From: Hydractinia symbiolongicarpus
Lineage: Eukaryota > Cnidaria > Hydrozoa > Anthoathecata > Hydractiniidae
Assembly: GCF_029227915.1 (NCBI RefSeq)
Contig: NC_079876.1
Span: 3,412,001-3,476,000, forward strand
DNA length: 64,000 nucleotides
Reading direction: 5' to 3'
A program made the translations under genes and the position numbers. The notes beneath the pieces are model-generated. The model ran no database searches. It saw only the letters and a program-made list of their open reading frames with translations, and was not told the origin of the DNA. The first letter of the stretch is position 1. Every line of letters begins with the position of its first letter. Shown piece after piece: positions 46,601 to 59,965 of the stretch.

Positions 46601-48488
46601 AAGTACCCTGTGAGTAAACTCATTTCCAAAACGATTTTTTAAATTATCTTTTCACCACTAAAAGCATGAGACTTGTAGTTTTCAAAAATGTTTTCATTTT
46701 TGATGAGACGCTGAATAAAAGAAGTTTAATCGCCGGCAAACGAAAACCCGCCATTTCCCGTAAACCCCGGACTCGACCGGTATAGTCAAAAGTATACAAA
46801 GAAAGTACCCAGGGAGTAAACTCATTTCCCGAACGATTTTTTATATTATTTTTTTACCACTAAACGCATGAGACTTGTAGTTTTCGAAAATATTTTCATA
46901 TTTGATGGGACGCTGAATAAAAGAAGTTTAATCGCCGGCAAACGAAAATCCGCGATTTCCCGTAAATCCCGGACTCGGCCCGTATAATCAAAAGTATACA
47001 AAGAAAGTACCCAGGGAGTAAACTCATTTCCCGAACGATTTTTTAAATTATTTTTTCACCACTAAAACGCATGAGACTTGTAGTTTTTAAAAATGTTTTC
47101 ATTTTTGATGAGACGCTTAATGAAAGAGGTTTAATCGCCGGCAAACGAAATCCCGCGTTTTCCCGTAAATCCGGGGCCTGGCCCGTATAGTCAAATGTAT
47201 ACAAAGAAAGTACCCAGGGAGTAAACTCATTTCCCGAAGGTTTTTTTAAATTTTTTTTTCACCACTAAAACGCATGAGACTTGTAGTTTTCAAAAATGTT
47301 TTCATTCTTGATGAGACGCTTAATGAAAGAGGTTTAGTCGCCGGAAAACGAAAACCCGCGATTTCCAGTAAATCCCGGGCTTGGCCCGTATAGTCGAATG
47401 TATACAAAGAAAGTACCCTGTGAGTAAACTCGTTTCCAGAACGATTTTTTAAATTATTTTTTCACCACTAAAATGCATAAGACTTGTAGTTTTTAAAAAT
47501 ATTTTCATATTTGATGGGACGCTGAATAAAAGAAGTTTAATCGCCGGCAAACGAAAATCCGCGATTTCCCGTAAATCCCGGACTCGGCCCGTATAATCAA
47601 AAGTATACAAAGAAAGTACCCAGGGAGTAAACTCATTTCCCGAACGATTTTTTAAATTATTTTTTCACCACTAAAACGCATGAGACTTGCAGTTTTTAAA
47701 TATGTTTTCATTTTTGATGAGACGCTTAATGAAAGAGGTTTAATCGCCGGCAAACGAAATCCCGCGTTTTCCCGTAAATCCGGGGCCTGGCCCGTATAGT
47801 CGAATGTATACAAAGAAAGTACCCAGGGAGTAAACTCATTTCCCGAACGATTTTTTAAATTTTTTTTTTCACCACTAAAACGCATGAGACTTGTAGTTTT
47901 CAAAAATGTTTTTATTTTTGATGAGACGCTTAATAAAAGAGGTTTAGTCGCCGGAAAACGAAAACCCGCGATTTCCCGTAAATCCCGGGCTTGGCCCGTG
48001 TAGTCGAATGTATACAAAGAAAGTACCCTGTGAGTAAACTCGTTTCCAGAACGATTTCTTAAATTATTTTTTCACCACTAAAATGCATAAGACTTGTAGT
48101 TTTTAAAAATGTTTTCATTTTTGATGAAACGCTGAATAAAAGAAGTTTAATCGCCGGCAAACGAAAACCCGCGATTTCCCGTAAATCCCGGCTTGACCCG
48201 TATAGTCAAAAGTATACAAAGAAAGTACCCAGGGAGTAAACTCATTTCCCGAACGATTTTTTAAATTATTTTTTCACCACTAAAACGCATGAGACTTGTA
48301 GTTTTTAAAAATGTTTTCATTTTTGATGAGACGCCGATTAAAAGAAGTTTAATCGCCGGCAAACGAAAACCCGCGATTTCCCGTAAATCCCGGACTCGGC
48401 CCGTATAATCAAAAGTATACAAAGAAAGTACCCAGGGAGTAAACTCATTTCCCGAACCATTTTTTAAATTATTTTTTCACCATTAAAA
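43642..48488 (+). repeat. 24-mer HOR, full copy a (4847 bp)
   Basis: The order is S1 43642, J 43845, K 44048, U 44240, V 44444, W 44647, X 44850, Y 45053, Z 45256, T 45457, U' 45649, V, W, X, Y, Z 46664, T' 46866, R1 47068, R2 47271, T'' 47474, R1 47677, R2' 47880, Q1 48083 and Q2 48286. It has a nested plan: S1-J-K, two copies of the heptamer U-V-W-X-Y-Z-T (offset about 1408 bp), R1-R2 then T-R1-R2 (offset about 608 bp), and Q1-Q2. Marks: T has ATATTTTCATATTTGATGGG, R1 CCGCGTTTTCCC, R2 TTTAGTCGCCGG, Q1 GATGAAACGC, Y usually GGCCCATATAG. Confidence 0.82.
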
Positions 48489-51400
48489 CGCATGAGACTT
48501 GTAGTTTTTAAAAATGTTTTCATTTTTGATGAGACGCTGATTAAAAGAAGTTTAATCGCCGGCAAACGAAAACCCGCGATTTCCCGTAAATCCCGGACTC
48601 GGCCCGTATAGTCAAAAGTATACAAAGAAAGTACCCAGGGGGTAAACTCATTTCCCGAACGATTTTTTAAATTATTATTTCACCACTAAAGCTCATGAGA
48701 CTTGTAGTTTTTAAAAATGTTTTCATTTTTAATAAGACGCTGAATAAAAGAAGTTTAAACGCCGGCAAACGAAAACCCGCGACTTCCCGTAAATCCCGGA
48801 CTCGGCCCGTATAGTCAAAAGTATACAAAGAAAGTACCCAGGGTGTAAACTCATTTCCCGAACGATTTTTTAAATTATTATTTCACCACTAAAGCCCATG
48901 AGACTTGTAGTTTTCAAAAATGTTTTCATTTTTGATGAGACGCTGACTAAAAGAAGTTTAATCGCCGGCAAACGAAAACCTGCGATTTCCCGTAAATCCC
49001 AGACTCGGCCCGTATAGTAAAGAAAGTACCCGGGATGTAAACTCATTTCCCGAACGAATTTTTAAATTATTATTTCACCACTAAAACCCATGAGACTTAT
49101 AGTTTTTAAAAAATGTTTTCATTTTTGATGAGAAGCTGAATAAAAGAAGTTTAATCGCCGGCAAACGAAAACCTGCGATTTCCCGTAAATCCCAGACTCG
49201 GCCCGTATAGTAAAGAAAGTACCCGGGATGTAAACTCATTTCCCGAACGAATTTTTAAATTATTATTTCACCACTAAAACCCATGAGACTTATAGTTTTT
49301 AAAAAATGTTTTCATTTTTGATGAGAAGCTGAATAAAAGAAGTTTAATCGCCGGCAAACGAAAACCCGCCATTTCCCGTAAACCCCGGACTCGGCCCGTA
49401 TAGTCAAAAGTATACAAAGAAATTACCCAGGGAGTAAACTCATATTCCGAACGATTTTTTAAATTATTTTCTCACCACTACAACGCATGAGACTTGTAGT
49501 TTTTAAAAATGTTTTCATTTTTGATGAGACGCTGAATAAAAGAAGTTTAATCGCCGGCAAACGAAAACCCGCCATTTCCCGTAAACCCCGGACTCGGCCC
49601 GTATAGTCAAAAGTATACAAAGAAAGTACCCAGGGAGTAAACACATTTTCCGAACGATTTTTTAAATTATTTTTTCACCACTACAACGCATGAGACTTGT
49701 AGTTTTCAAAAATGTTTTCATTTTTGATGAGACGCTTAATGAAAGAGGTTTAATCGCCGGCAAACGAAATCCCGCGATTTCGCGTAAATCCCGGGCTTGG
49801 CCCGTATAGTCGAATGTATACAAAGAAAGTACCCAGGGAGTAAACTCATTTCCCGAACGATTTTTTAATATTTTTTTTCACCACTAAAACGCATGAGACT
49901 TGTAGTTTTCAAAAATGTTTTCATTTTTGATGAGACGGTTAATGAAAGAAGTTTAATCGCCGGCAATCGAAAACCCGCGATTTCCCGTAAATCCCGGGCT
50001 TGGCCCGTATAGTCGAATGTATACAAAGACAGCACCCTGTGAGTAAACTCATTTCCCGAACGATTTTTTAAATTATTTTTTCACCACTAAAACGCATGAG
50101 ACTTGTAGTTTTCAGAAATGTTTTCATTTTTGATGAGACGGTTAATGAAAGTGGTTTAATCGCCAGCAAACGAAAACCCGCGATTTCCCGTAAATCCCGG
50201 GCTTGGCCCATATAGTCGAATGTATACAAAGAAAGTACCCTGTGAGTAAACTCATTTCCAAAACGATTTTTTAAATTATCTTTTCACCACTAAAAGCATG
50301 AGACTTGTAGTTTTCAAAAATGTTTTCATTTTTGATGAGACGCTGAATTAAAGAAGTTTAATCGCCGGCAAACGAAAACCCGCCATTTCCCGTAAACCCC
50401 GGACTCGACCGGTATAGTCAAAAGTATACAAAGAAAGTACCCAGGGAGTAAACTCATTTCCCGAACGATTTTTTATATTATTTTTTTACCACTAAACGCA
50501 TGAGACTTGTAGTTTTCAAAAATATTTTCATATTTGATGGGACGCTGAATAAAAGAAGTTTAATCGCCGGCAAACGAAAATCCGCGATTTCCCGTAAATC
50601 CCGGCTCGGCCCGTATAGTAAAGAAAGTACCCGGGATGTAAACTCATTTCCCAAACGAATTTTTTAATTATTATTTCACCACTAAAACCCATGAGACTTA
50701 TAGTTTTTAAAAAATGTTTTCATTTTTGATGAGATGCTGAATAAAAGAAGTTTAATCGCCGGCAAACGAAAACCCGCCATTTCCCGTAAACCCCGGACTC
50801 GGCCCGTATAGTCAAAAGTATACAAAGAAATTACCCAGGGAGTAAACTCATATTCCGAACGATTTTTTAAATTATTTTCTTACCACTACAACGCATGAGA
50901 CTTGTAGTTTTTAAAAATGTTTTCATTTTTGATGAGACGCTGAATAAAAGAAGTTTAATCGCCGGCAAACGAAAACCCACCATTTCCCGTAAACCCCGGA
51001 CTCGGCCCGTATAGTCAAAAGTATACAAAGAAAGTACCCAGGGAGTAAACACATTTTCCGAACGATTTTTTAAATTATTTTTTCACCACTAAAACGCATG
51101 AGACTTGTAGTTTTCAAAAATGTTTTCATTTTTGATGAGACGCTTAATAAAAGAGGTTTAGTCGCCGGAAAACGAAAACCCGCGATTTCCCGTAAATCCC
51201 GGGCTTGGCCCGTGTAGTCGAATGTATACAAAGAAAGTACCCTGTGAGTAAACTCGTTTCCAGAACGATTTCTTAAATTATTTTTTCACCACTAAAATGC
51301 ATAAGACTTGTAGTTTTTAAAAATGTTTTCATTTTTGATGAAACGCTGAATAAAAGAAGTTTAATCGCCGGCAAACGAAAACCCGCGATTTCCCGTAAAT

Positions 51401-51702
51401 CCCGGCTTGACCCGTATAGTCAAAAGTATACAAAGAAAGTACCCAGGGAGTAAACTCATTTCCCGAACGATTTTTTAAATTATTTTTTCACCACTAAAAC
51501 GCATGAGACTTGTAGTTTTTAAAAATGTTTTCATTTTTGATGAGACGCTGATTAAAAGAAGTTTAATCGCCGGCAAACGAAAACCCGCGATTTCCCGTAA
51601 ATCCCGGACTCGGCCCGTATAATCAAAAGTATACAAAGAAAGTACCCAGGGAGTAAACTCATTTCCCGAACCATTTTTTAAATTATTTTTTCACCATTAA
51701 AA
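48489..51702 (+). repeat. 16-mer derivative, copy b (3214 bp)
   Basis: The order is S1 48489, J, K, U (hybrid with a K-type core), U, V, W, X, Y, Z, T, U', V', R2', Q1 and Q2. Relative to copy a, the second W-X-Y-Z, the T-R1-R2 part and one R1 are absent. The joint lies between V' (near 51052) and R2' (TTTAGTCGCCGG near 51157). One U is doubled, and its first copy has a K-type core with the 11-bp deletion. X-to-Y is marked by GACGGTTAATGAAAGTGG near 50138, a private change. Confidence 0.8.
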
Positions 51703-54700
51703 CGCATGAGACTTGTAGTTTTTAAAAATGTTTTCATTTTTGATGAGACGCTGATTAAAAGAAGTTTAATCGCCGGCAAACGAAAACCCGCGATTTCCCG
51801 TAAATCCCGGACTCGGCCCGTATAGTCAAAAGTATACAAAGAAAGTACCCAGGGGGTAAACTCATTTCCCGAACGATTTTTTAAATTATTATTTCACCAC
51901 TAAAGCTCATGAGACTTGTAGTTTTTAAAAATGTTTTCATTTTTAATAAGACGCTGAATAAAAGAAGTTTAAACGCCGGCAAACGAAAACCCGCGACTTC
52001 CCGTAAATCCCGGACTCGGCCCGTATAGTCAAAAGTATACAAAGAAAGTACCCAGGGTGTAAACTCATTTCCCGAACGATTTTTTAAATTATTATTTCAC
52101 CACTAAAGCCCATGAGACTTGTAGTTTTCAAAAATGTTTTCATTTTTGATGAGACGCTGACTAAAAGAAGTTTAATCGCCGGCAAACGAAAACCTGCGAT
52201 TTCCCGTAAATCCCAGACTCGGCCCGTATAGTAAAGAAAGTACCCGGGATGTAAACTCATTTCCCGAACGAATTTTTAAATTATTATTTCACCACTAAAA
52301 CCCATGAGACTTATAGTTTTTAAAAAATGTTTTCATTTTTGATGAGAAGCTGAATAAAAGAAGTTTAATCGCCGGCAAACGAAAACCCGCCATTTCCCGT
52401 AAACCCCGGACTCGGCCCGTATAGTCAAAAGTATACAAAGAAATTACCCAGGGAGTAAACTTATATTCCGAACGATTTTTTAAATTATTTTCTCACCACT
52501 ACAACGCATGAGACTTGTAGTTTTTAAAAATGTTTTCATTTTTGATGAGACGCTGAATAAAAGAAGTTTAATCGCCGGCAATCGAAAACCCGCGATTTCC
52601 CGTAAATCCCGGGCTTGGCCCGTATAGTCGAATGTATACAAAGACAGCACCCTGTGAGTAAACTCATTTCCCGAACGATTTTTTAAATTATTTTTTCACC
52701 ACTAAAACGCATGAGACTTGTAGTTTTCAGAAATGTTTTCATTTTTGATGAGACGCTTAATGAAAGTGGTTTAATCGCCAGCAAACGAAAACCCGCGATT
52801 TCCCGTAAATCCCGGGCTTGGCCCATATAGTCGAATGTATACAAAGAAAGTACCCTGTGAGTAAACTCATTTCCAAAACGATTTTTTAAATTATCTTTTC
52901 ACCACTAAAAGCATGAGACTTGTAGTTTTCAAAAATGTTTTCATTTTTGATGAGACGCTGAATTAAAGAAGTTTAATCGCCGGCAAACGAAAACCCGCCA
53001 TTTCCCGTAAACCCCGGACTCGACCGGTATAGTCAAAAGTATACAAAGAAAGTACCCAGGGAGTAAACTCATTTCCCGAACGATTTTTTATATTATTTTT
53101 TTACCACTAAACGCATGAGACTTGTAGTTTTCAAAAATATTTTCATTTTTGATGAGACGCTGACTAAAAGAAGTTTAATCGCCGGCAAACGAAAACCTGC
53201 GATTTCCCGTAAATCCCAGACTCGGCCCGTATAGTAAAGAAAGTACCCGGGATGTAAACTCATTTCCCGAACGAATTTTTAAATTATTATTTCACCACTA
53301 AAACCCATGAGACTTATAGTTTTTAAAAAATGTTTTCATTTTTGATGAGAAGCTGAATAAAAGAAGTTTAATCGCCGGCAAACGAAAACCCGCCATTTCC
53401 CGTAAACCCCGGACTCGGCCCGTATAGTCAAAAGTATACAAAGAAATTACCCAGGGAGTAAACTTATATTCCGAACGATTTTTTAAATTATTTTCTCACC
53501 ACTACAACGCATGAGACTTGTAGTTTTTAAAAATGTTTTCATTTTTGATGAGACGCTGAATAAAAGAAGTTTAATCGCCGGCAATCGAAAACCCGCGATT
53601 TCCCGTAAATCCCGGGCTTGGCCCGTATAGTCGAATGTATACAAAGACAGCACCCTGTGAGTAAACTCATTTCCCGAACGATTTTTTAAATTATTTTTTC
53701 ACCACTAAAACGCATGAGACTTGTAGTTTTCAGAAATGTTTTCATTTTTGATGAGACGCTTAATGAAAGTGGTTTAATCGCCAGCAAACGAAAACCCGCG
53801 ATTTCCCGTAAATCCCGGGCTTGGCCCATATAGTCGAATGTATACAAAGAAAGTACCCTGTGAGTAAACTCATTTCCAAAACGATTTTTTAAATTATCTT
53901 TTCACCACTAAAAGCATGAGACTTGTAGTTTTCAAAAATGTTTTCATTTTTGATGAGACGCTGAATTAAAGAAGTTTAATCGCCGGCAAACGAAAACCCG
54001 CCATTTCCCGTAAACCCCGGACTCGACCGGTATAGTCAAAAGTATACAAAGAAAGTACCCAGGGAGTAAACTCATTTCCCGAACGATTTTTTATATTATT
54101 TTTTTACCACTAAACGCATGAGACTTGTAGTTTTCAAAAATATTTTCATATTTGATGGGACGCTGAATAAAAGAATTTTAATCGCCGGCAAACGAAAATC
54201 CGCGATTTCCCGTAAATCCCGGCTCGGCCCGTATAGTAAAGAAAGTACCCGGGATGTAAACTCATTTCCCGAACGAATTTTTTAATTATTATTTCACCAC
54301 TAAAACCCATGAGACTTATAGTTTTTAAAAAATGTTTTCATTTTTGATGAGATGCTGAATAAAAGAAGTTTAATCGCCGGCAAACGAAAACCCGCCATTT
54401 CCCGTAAACCCCGGACTCGGCCCGTATAGTCAAAAGTATACAAAGAAATTACCCAGGGAGTAAACTCATATTCCGAACGATTTTTTAAATTATTTTCTTA
54501 CCACTACAACGCATGAGACTTGTAGTTTTTAAAAATGTTTTCATTTTTGATGAGACGCTGAATAAAAGAAGTTTAATCGCCGGCAAACGAAAAACCGCCA
54601 TTTCCCGTAAACCCCGGACTCGGCCCGTATAGTCAAAAGTATACAAAGAAAGTAACCAGGGAGTAAACACATTTTCCGAACGATTTTTTAAATTATTTTT

Positions 54701-55320
54701 TCACCACTAAAACGTATGAGACTTGTAGTTTTCAAAAATGTTTTCATTTTTGATGAGACGCTTAATAAAAGAGGTTTAGTCGCCGGAAAACGAAAACCCG
54801 CGATTTCCCGTAAATCCCGGGCTTGGCCCGTGTAGTCGAATGTATACAAAGAAAGTACCCTGTGAGTAAACTCGTTTCCAGAACGATTTCTTAAATTATT
54901 TTTTCACCACTAAAATGCATAAGACTTGTAGTTTTTAAAAATGTTTTCATTTTTGATGAAACGCTGAATAAAAGAAGTTTAATCGCCGGCAAACGAAAAC
55001 CCGCGATTTCCCGTAAATCCCGGCTTGACCCGTATAGTCAAAAGTATACAAAGAAAGTACCCAGGGAGTAAACTCATTTCCCGAACGATTTTTTAAATTA
55101 TTTTTTCACCACTAAAACGCATGAGACTTGTAGTTTTTAAAAATGTTTTCATTTTTGATGAGACGCTGATTAAAAGAAGTTTAATCGCCGGCAAACGAAA
55201 ACCCGCGATTTCCCGTAAATCCCGGACTCGGCCCGTATAATCAAAAGTATACAAAGAAAGTACCCAGGGAGTAAACTCATTTCCCGAACCATTTTTTAAA
55301 TTATTTTTTCACCATTAAAA
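51703..55320 (+). repeat. 18-mer derivative, copy c (3618 bp)
   Basis: The order is S1 51703, J, K, U, V/X hybrid, Y, Z, T/K hybrid, U, V/X hybrid, Y, Z, T, U', V', R2', Q1 and Q2. The pentamer K-U-V/X-Y-Z is tandemly doubled at an offset of 1003 bp (GCTGACTAAAAG at 52156 and 53159). The V/X hybrid starts as V (after ACTACAACG) and ends as X (GGCAATCG, AAAGACAGCACC), deleting W. The tail T-U'-V'-R2'-Q1-Q2 is the same as in copy b, so c and b share the large deletion. Confidence 0.8.
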
Positions 55321-58300
55321 CGCATGAGACTTGTAGTTTTTAAAAATGTTTTCATTTTTGATGAGACGCTGATTAAAAGAAGTTTAATCGCCGGCAAACG
55401 AAAACCCGCGATTTCCCGTAAATCCCGGACTCGGCCCGTATAGTCAAAAGTATACAAAGAAAGTACCCAGGGGGTAAACTCATTTCCCGAACGATTTTTT
55501 AAATTATTATTTCACCACTAAAGCTCATGAGACTTGTAGTTTTTAAAAATGTTTTCATTTTTAATAAGACGCTGAATAAAAGAAGTTTAAACGCCGGCAA
55601 ACGAAAACCCGCGCCTTCCCGTAAATCCCGGACTCGGCCCGTATAGTCAAAAGTATACAAAGAAAGTACCCAGGGTGTAAACTCATTTCCCGAACGATTT
55701 TTTAAATTATTATTTCACCACTAAAGCCCATGAGACTTGTAGTTTTCAAAAATGTTTTCATTTTTGATGAGACGCTGACTAAAAGAAGTTTAATCGCCGG
55801 CAAACGAAAACCTGCGATTTCCCGTAAATCCCAGACTCGGCCCGTATAGTAAAGAAAGTACCCGGGATGTAAACTCATTTCCCGAACGAATTTTTAAATT
55901 ATTATTTCACCACTAAAACCCATGAGACTTATAGTTTTTAAAAAATGTTTTCATTTTTGATGAGAAGCTGAATAAAAGAAGTTTAATCGCCGGCAAACGA
56001 AAACCCGCCATTTCCCGTAAACCCCGGACTCGGCCCGTATAGTCAAAAGTATACAAAGAAATTACCCAGGGAGTAAACTCATATTCCGAACGATTTTTTA
56101 AATTATTTTCTCACCACTACAACGCATGAGACTTGTAGTTTTTAAAAATGTTTTCATTTTTGATGAGACGCTGAATAAAAGAAGTTTAATCGCCGGCAAA
56201 CGAAAACCCGCCATTTCCCGTAAACCCCGGACTCGGCCCGTATAGTCAAAAGTATACAAAGAAAGTACCCAGGGAGTAAACACATTTTCCGAACGATTTT
56301 TTAAATTATTTTTTCACCACTACAACGCATGAGACTTGTAGTTTTCAAAAATGTTTTCATTTTTGATGAGACGCTTAATGAAAGAGGTTTAATCGCCGGC
56401 AAACGAAATCCCGCGATTTCGCGTAAATCCCGGGCTTGGCCCGTATAGTCGAATGTATACAAAGAAAGTACCCAGGGAGTAAACTCATTTCCCGAACGAT
56501 TTTTTAATATTTTTTTTCACCACTAAAACGCATGAGACTTGTAGTTTTCAAAAATGTTTTCATTTTTGATGAGACGGTTAATGAAAGAAGTTTAATCGCT
56601 GGCAATCGAAAACCCGCGATTTCCCGTAAATCCCGGGCTTGGCCCGTATAGTCGAATGTATACAAAGACAGCACCCTGTGAGTAAACTCATTTCCCGAAC
56701 GATTTTTTAAATTATTTTTTCACCACTAAAACGCATGAGACTTGTAGTTTTCAGAAATGTTTTCATTTTTGATGAGACGCTTAATGAAAGTGGTTTAATC
56801 GCCAGCAAACGAAAACCCGCGATTTCCCGTAAATCCCGGGCTTGGCCCATATAGTCGAATGTATACAAAGAAAGTACCCTGTGAGTAAACTCATTTCCAA
56901 AACGATTTTTTAAATTATCTTTTCACCACTAAAAGCATGAGACTTATAGTTTTTAAAAAATGTTTTCATTTTTGATGAGACGCTGAATTAAAGAAGTTTA
57001 ATCGCCGGCAAACGAAAACCCGCCATTTCCCGTAAACCCCGGACTCGACCGGTATAGTCAAAAGTATACAAAGAAAGTACCCAGGGAGTAAACTCATTTC
57101 CCGAACGATTTTTTATATTATTTTTTTACCACTAAACGCATGAGACTTGTAGTTTTCAAAAATATTTTCATATTTGATGGGACGCTGAATAAAAGAAGTT
57201 TAATCGCCGGCAAACGAAAATCCGCGATTTCCCGTAAATCCCGGCTCGGCCCGTATAGTAAAGAAAGTACCCGGGATGTAAACTCATTTCCCGAACGAAT
57301 TTTTTAATTATTATTTCACCACTAAAACCCATGAGACTTATAGTTTTTAAAAAATGTTTTCATTTTTGATGAGATGCTGAATAAAAGAAGTTTAATCGCC
57401 GGCAAACGAAAACCCGCCATTTCCCGTAAACCCCGGACTCGGCCCGTATAGTCAAAAGTATACAAAGAAATTACCCAGGGAGTAAACTCATATTCCGAAC
57501 GATTTTTTAAATTATTTTCTTACCACTACAACGCATGAGACTTGTAGTTTTTAAAAATGTTTTCATTTTTGATGAGACGCTGAATAAAAGAAGTTTAATC
57601 GCCGGCAAACGAAAACCCGCCATTTCCCGTAAACCCCGGACTCGGCCCGTATAGTCAAAAGTATACAAAGAAAGTACCCAGGGAGTAAACACATTTTCCG
57701 AACGATTTTTTAAATTATTTTTTCACCACTACAACGCATGAGACTTGTAGTTTTCAAAAATGTTTTCATTTTTGATGAGACGCTTAATGAAAGAGGTTTA
57801 ATCGCCGGCAAACGAAATCCCGCGATTTCGCGTAAATCCCGGGCTTGGCCCGTATAGTCGAATGTATACAAAGAAAGTACCCAGGGAGTAAACTCATTTC
57901 CCGAACGATTTTTTAATATTTTTTTTCACCACTAAAACGCATGAGACTTGTAGTTTTCAAAAATGTTTTCATTTTTGATGAGACGGTTAATGAAAGAAGT
58001 TTAATCGCCGGCAATCGAAAACCCGCGATTTCCCGTAAATCCCGGGCTTGGCCCGTATAGTCGAATGTATACAAAGACAGCACCCTGTGAGTAAACTCAT
58101 TTCCCGAACGATTTTTTAAATTATTTTTTCACCACTAAAACGCATGAGACTTGTAGTTTTCAGAAATGTTTTCATTTTTGATGAGACGCTTAATGAAAGT
58201 GGTTTAATCGCCAGCAAACGAAAACCCGCGATTTCCCGTAAATCCCGGGCTTGGCCCGTATAGTCGAATGTATACAAAGAAAGTACCCTGTGAGTAAACT

Positions 58301-59965
58301 CATTTCCAAAACGATTTTTTAAATTATCTTTTCACCACTAAAAGCATGAGACTTGTAGTTTTCAAAAATGTTTTCATTTTTGATGAGACGCTGAATAAAA
58401 GAAGTTTAATCGCCGGCAAACGAAAACCCGCCATTTCCCGTAAACCCCGGACTCGACCGGTATAGTCAAAAGTATACAAAGAAAGTACCCAGGGAGTAAA
58501 CTCATTTCCCGAACGATTTTTTATATTATTTTTTTACCACTAAACGCATGAGACTTGTAGTTTTCGAAAATATTTTCATATTTGATGGGACGCTGAATAA
58601 AAGAAGTTTAATCGCCGGCAAACGAAAATCCGCGATTTCCCGTAAATCCCGGACTCGGCCCGTATAATCAAAAGTATACAAAGAAAGTACCCAGGGAGTA
58701 AACTCATTTCCCGAACGATTTTTTAAATTATTTTTTCACCACTAAAACGCATGAGACTTGTAGTTTTTAAAAATGTTTTCATTTTTGATGAGACGCTTAA
58801 TGAAAGAGGTTTAATCGCCGGCAAACGAAATCCCGCGTTTTCCCGTAAATCCGGGGCCTGGCCCGTATAGTCAAATGTATACAAAGAAAGTACCCAGGGA
58901 GTAAACTCATTTCCCGAAGGTTTTTTTAAATTTTTTTTTCACCACTAAAACGCATGAGACTTGTAGTTTTCAAAAATGTTTTCATTCTTGATGAGACGCT
59001 TAATGAAAGAGGTTTAGTCGCCGGAAAACGAAAACCCGCGATTTCCAGTAAATCCCGGGCTTGGCCCGTATAGTCGAATGTATACAAAGAAAGTACCCTG
59101 TGAGTAAACTCGTTTCCAGAACGATTTTTTAAATTATTTTTTCACCACTAAAATGCATAAGACTTGTAGTTTTTAAAAATATTTTCATATTTGATGGGAC
59201 GCTGAATAAAAGAAGTTTAATCGCCGGCAAACGAAAATCCGCGATTTCCCGTAAATCCCGGACTCGGCCCGTATAATCAAAAGTATACAAAGAAAGTACC
59301 CAGGGAGTAAACTCATTTCCCGAACGATTTTTTAAATTATTTTTTCACCACTAAAACGCATGAGACTTGTAGTTTTTAAATATGTTTTCATTTTTGATGA
59401 GACGCTTAATGAAAGAGGTTTAATCGCCGGCAAACGAAATCCCGCGTTTTCCCGTAAATCCGGGGCCTGGCCCGTATAGTCGAATGTATACAAAGAAAGT
59501 ACCCAGGGAGTAATTTCATTTCCCGAACGATTTTTTAAATTTTTTTTTTCACCGCTAAAACGCATGAGACTTGTAGTTTTCAAAAATGTTTTCATTTTTG
59601 ATGAGACGCTTAATAAAAGAGGTTTAGTCGCCGGAAAACGAAAACCCGCGATTTCCCGTAAATCCCGGGCTTGGCCCGTATAGTCGAATGTATACAAAGA
59701 AAGTACCCTGTGAGTAAACTCGTTTCCAGAACGATTTCTTAAATTATTTTTTCACCACTAAAATGCATAAGACTTGTAGTTTTTAAAAATGTTTTCATTT
59801 TTGATGAAACGCTGAATAAAAGAAGTTTAATCGCCGGCAAACGAAAACCCGCGATTTCCCGTAAATCCCGGCTTGACCCGTATAGTCAAAAGTATACAAA
59901 GAAAGTACCCAGGGAGTAAACTCATTTCCCGAACGATTTTTAAAATTATTTTTTCACCACTAAAA
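55321..59965 (+). repeat. 23-monomer copy d of the 24-mer HOR
   Basis: The block runs from S1 55321 through Q1 at about 59764 in the same order as copy a, displaced by 11,679-11,680 bp. Rare marks agree: TTTTCGAAAATATT (46881 and 58561), TTCATTCTTG (47301 and 58981), AAATATG and CGGCTTGACCCG. The match begins inside the monomer before S1 (about 43.55 and 55.23 kb) and ends near 48.24 and 59.92 kb. There Q2 is replaced by a P monomer. Differences include Z starting ACTTATAGTTTTTAAAAAATG near 56942 in d only. Confidence 0.82.

Noticed and set aside
47652-48017. Open reading frames of 61-121 codons on the minus strand as satellite-encoded proteins
   Set aside because: They recur because the monomer recurs. 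203 is not a multiple of three, so the frame shifts at each monomer, and the longer frames need particular indels or the 204-bp type. They have no recognisable domain, no consistent start context and no conserved length.
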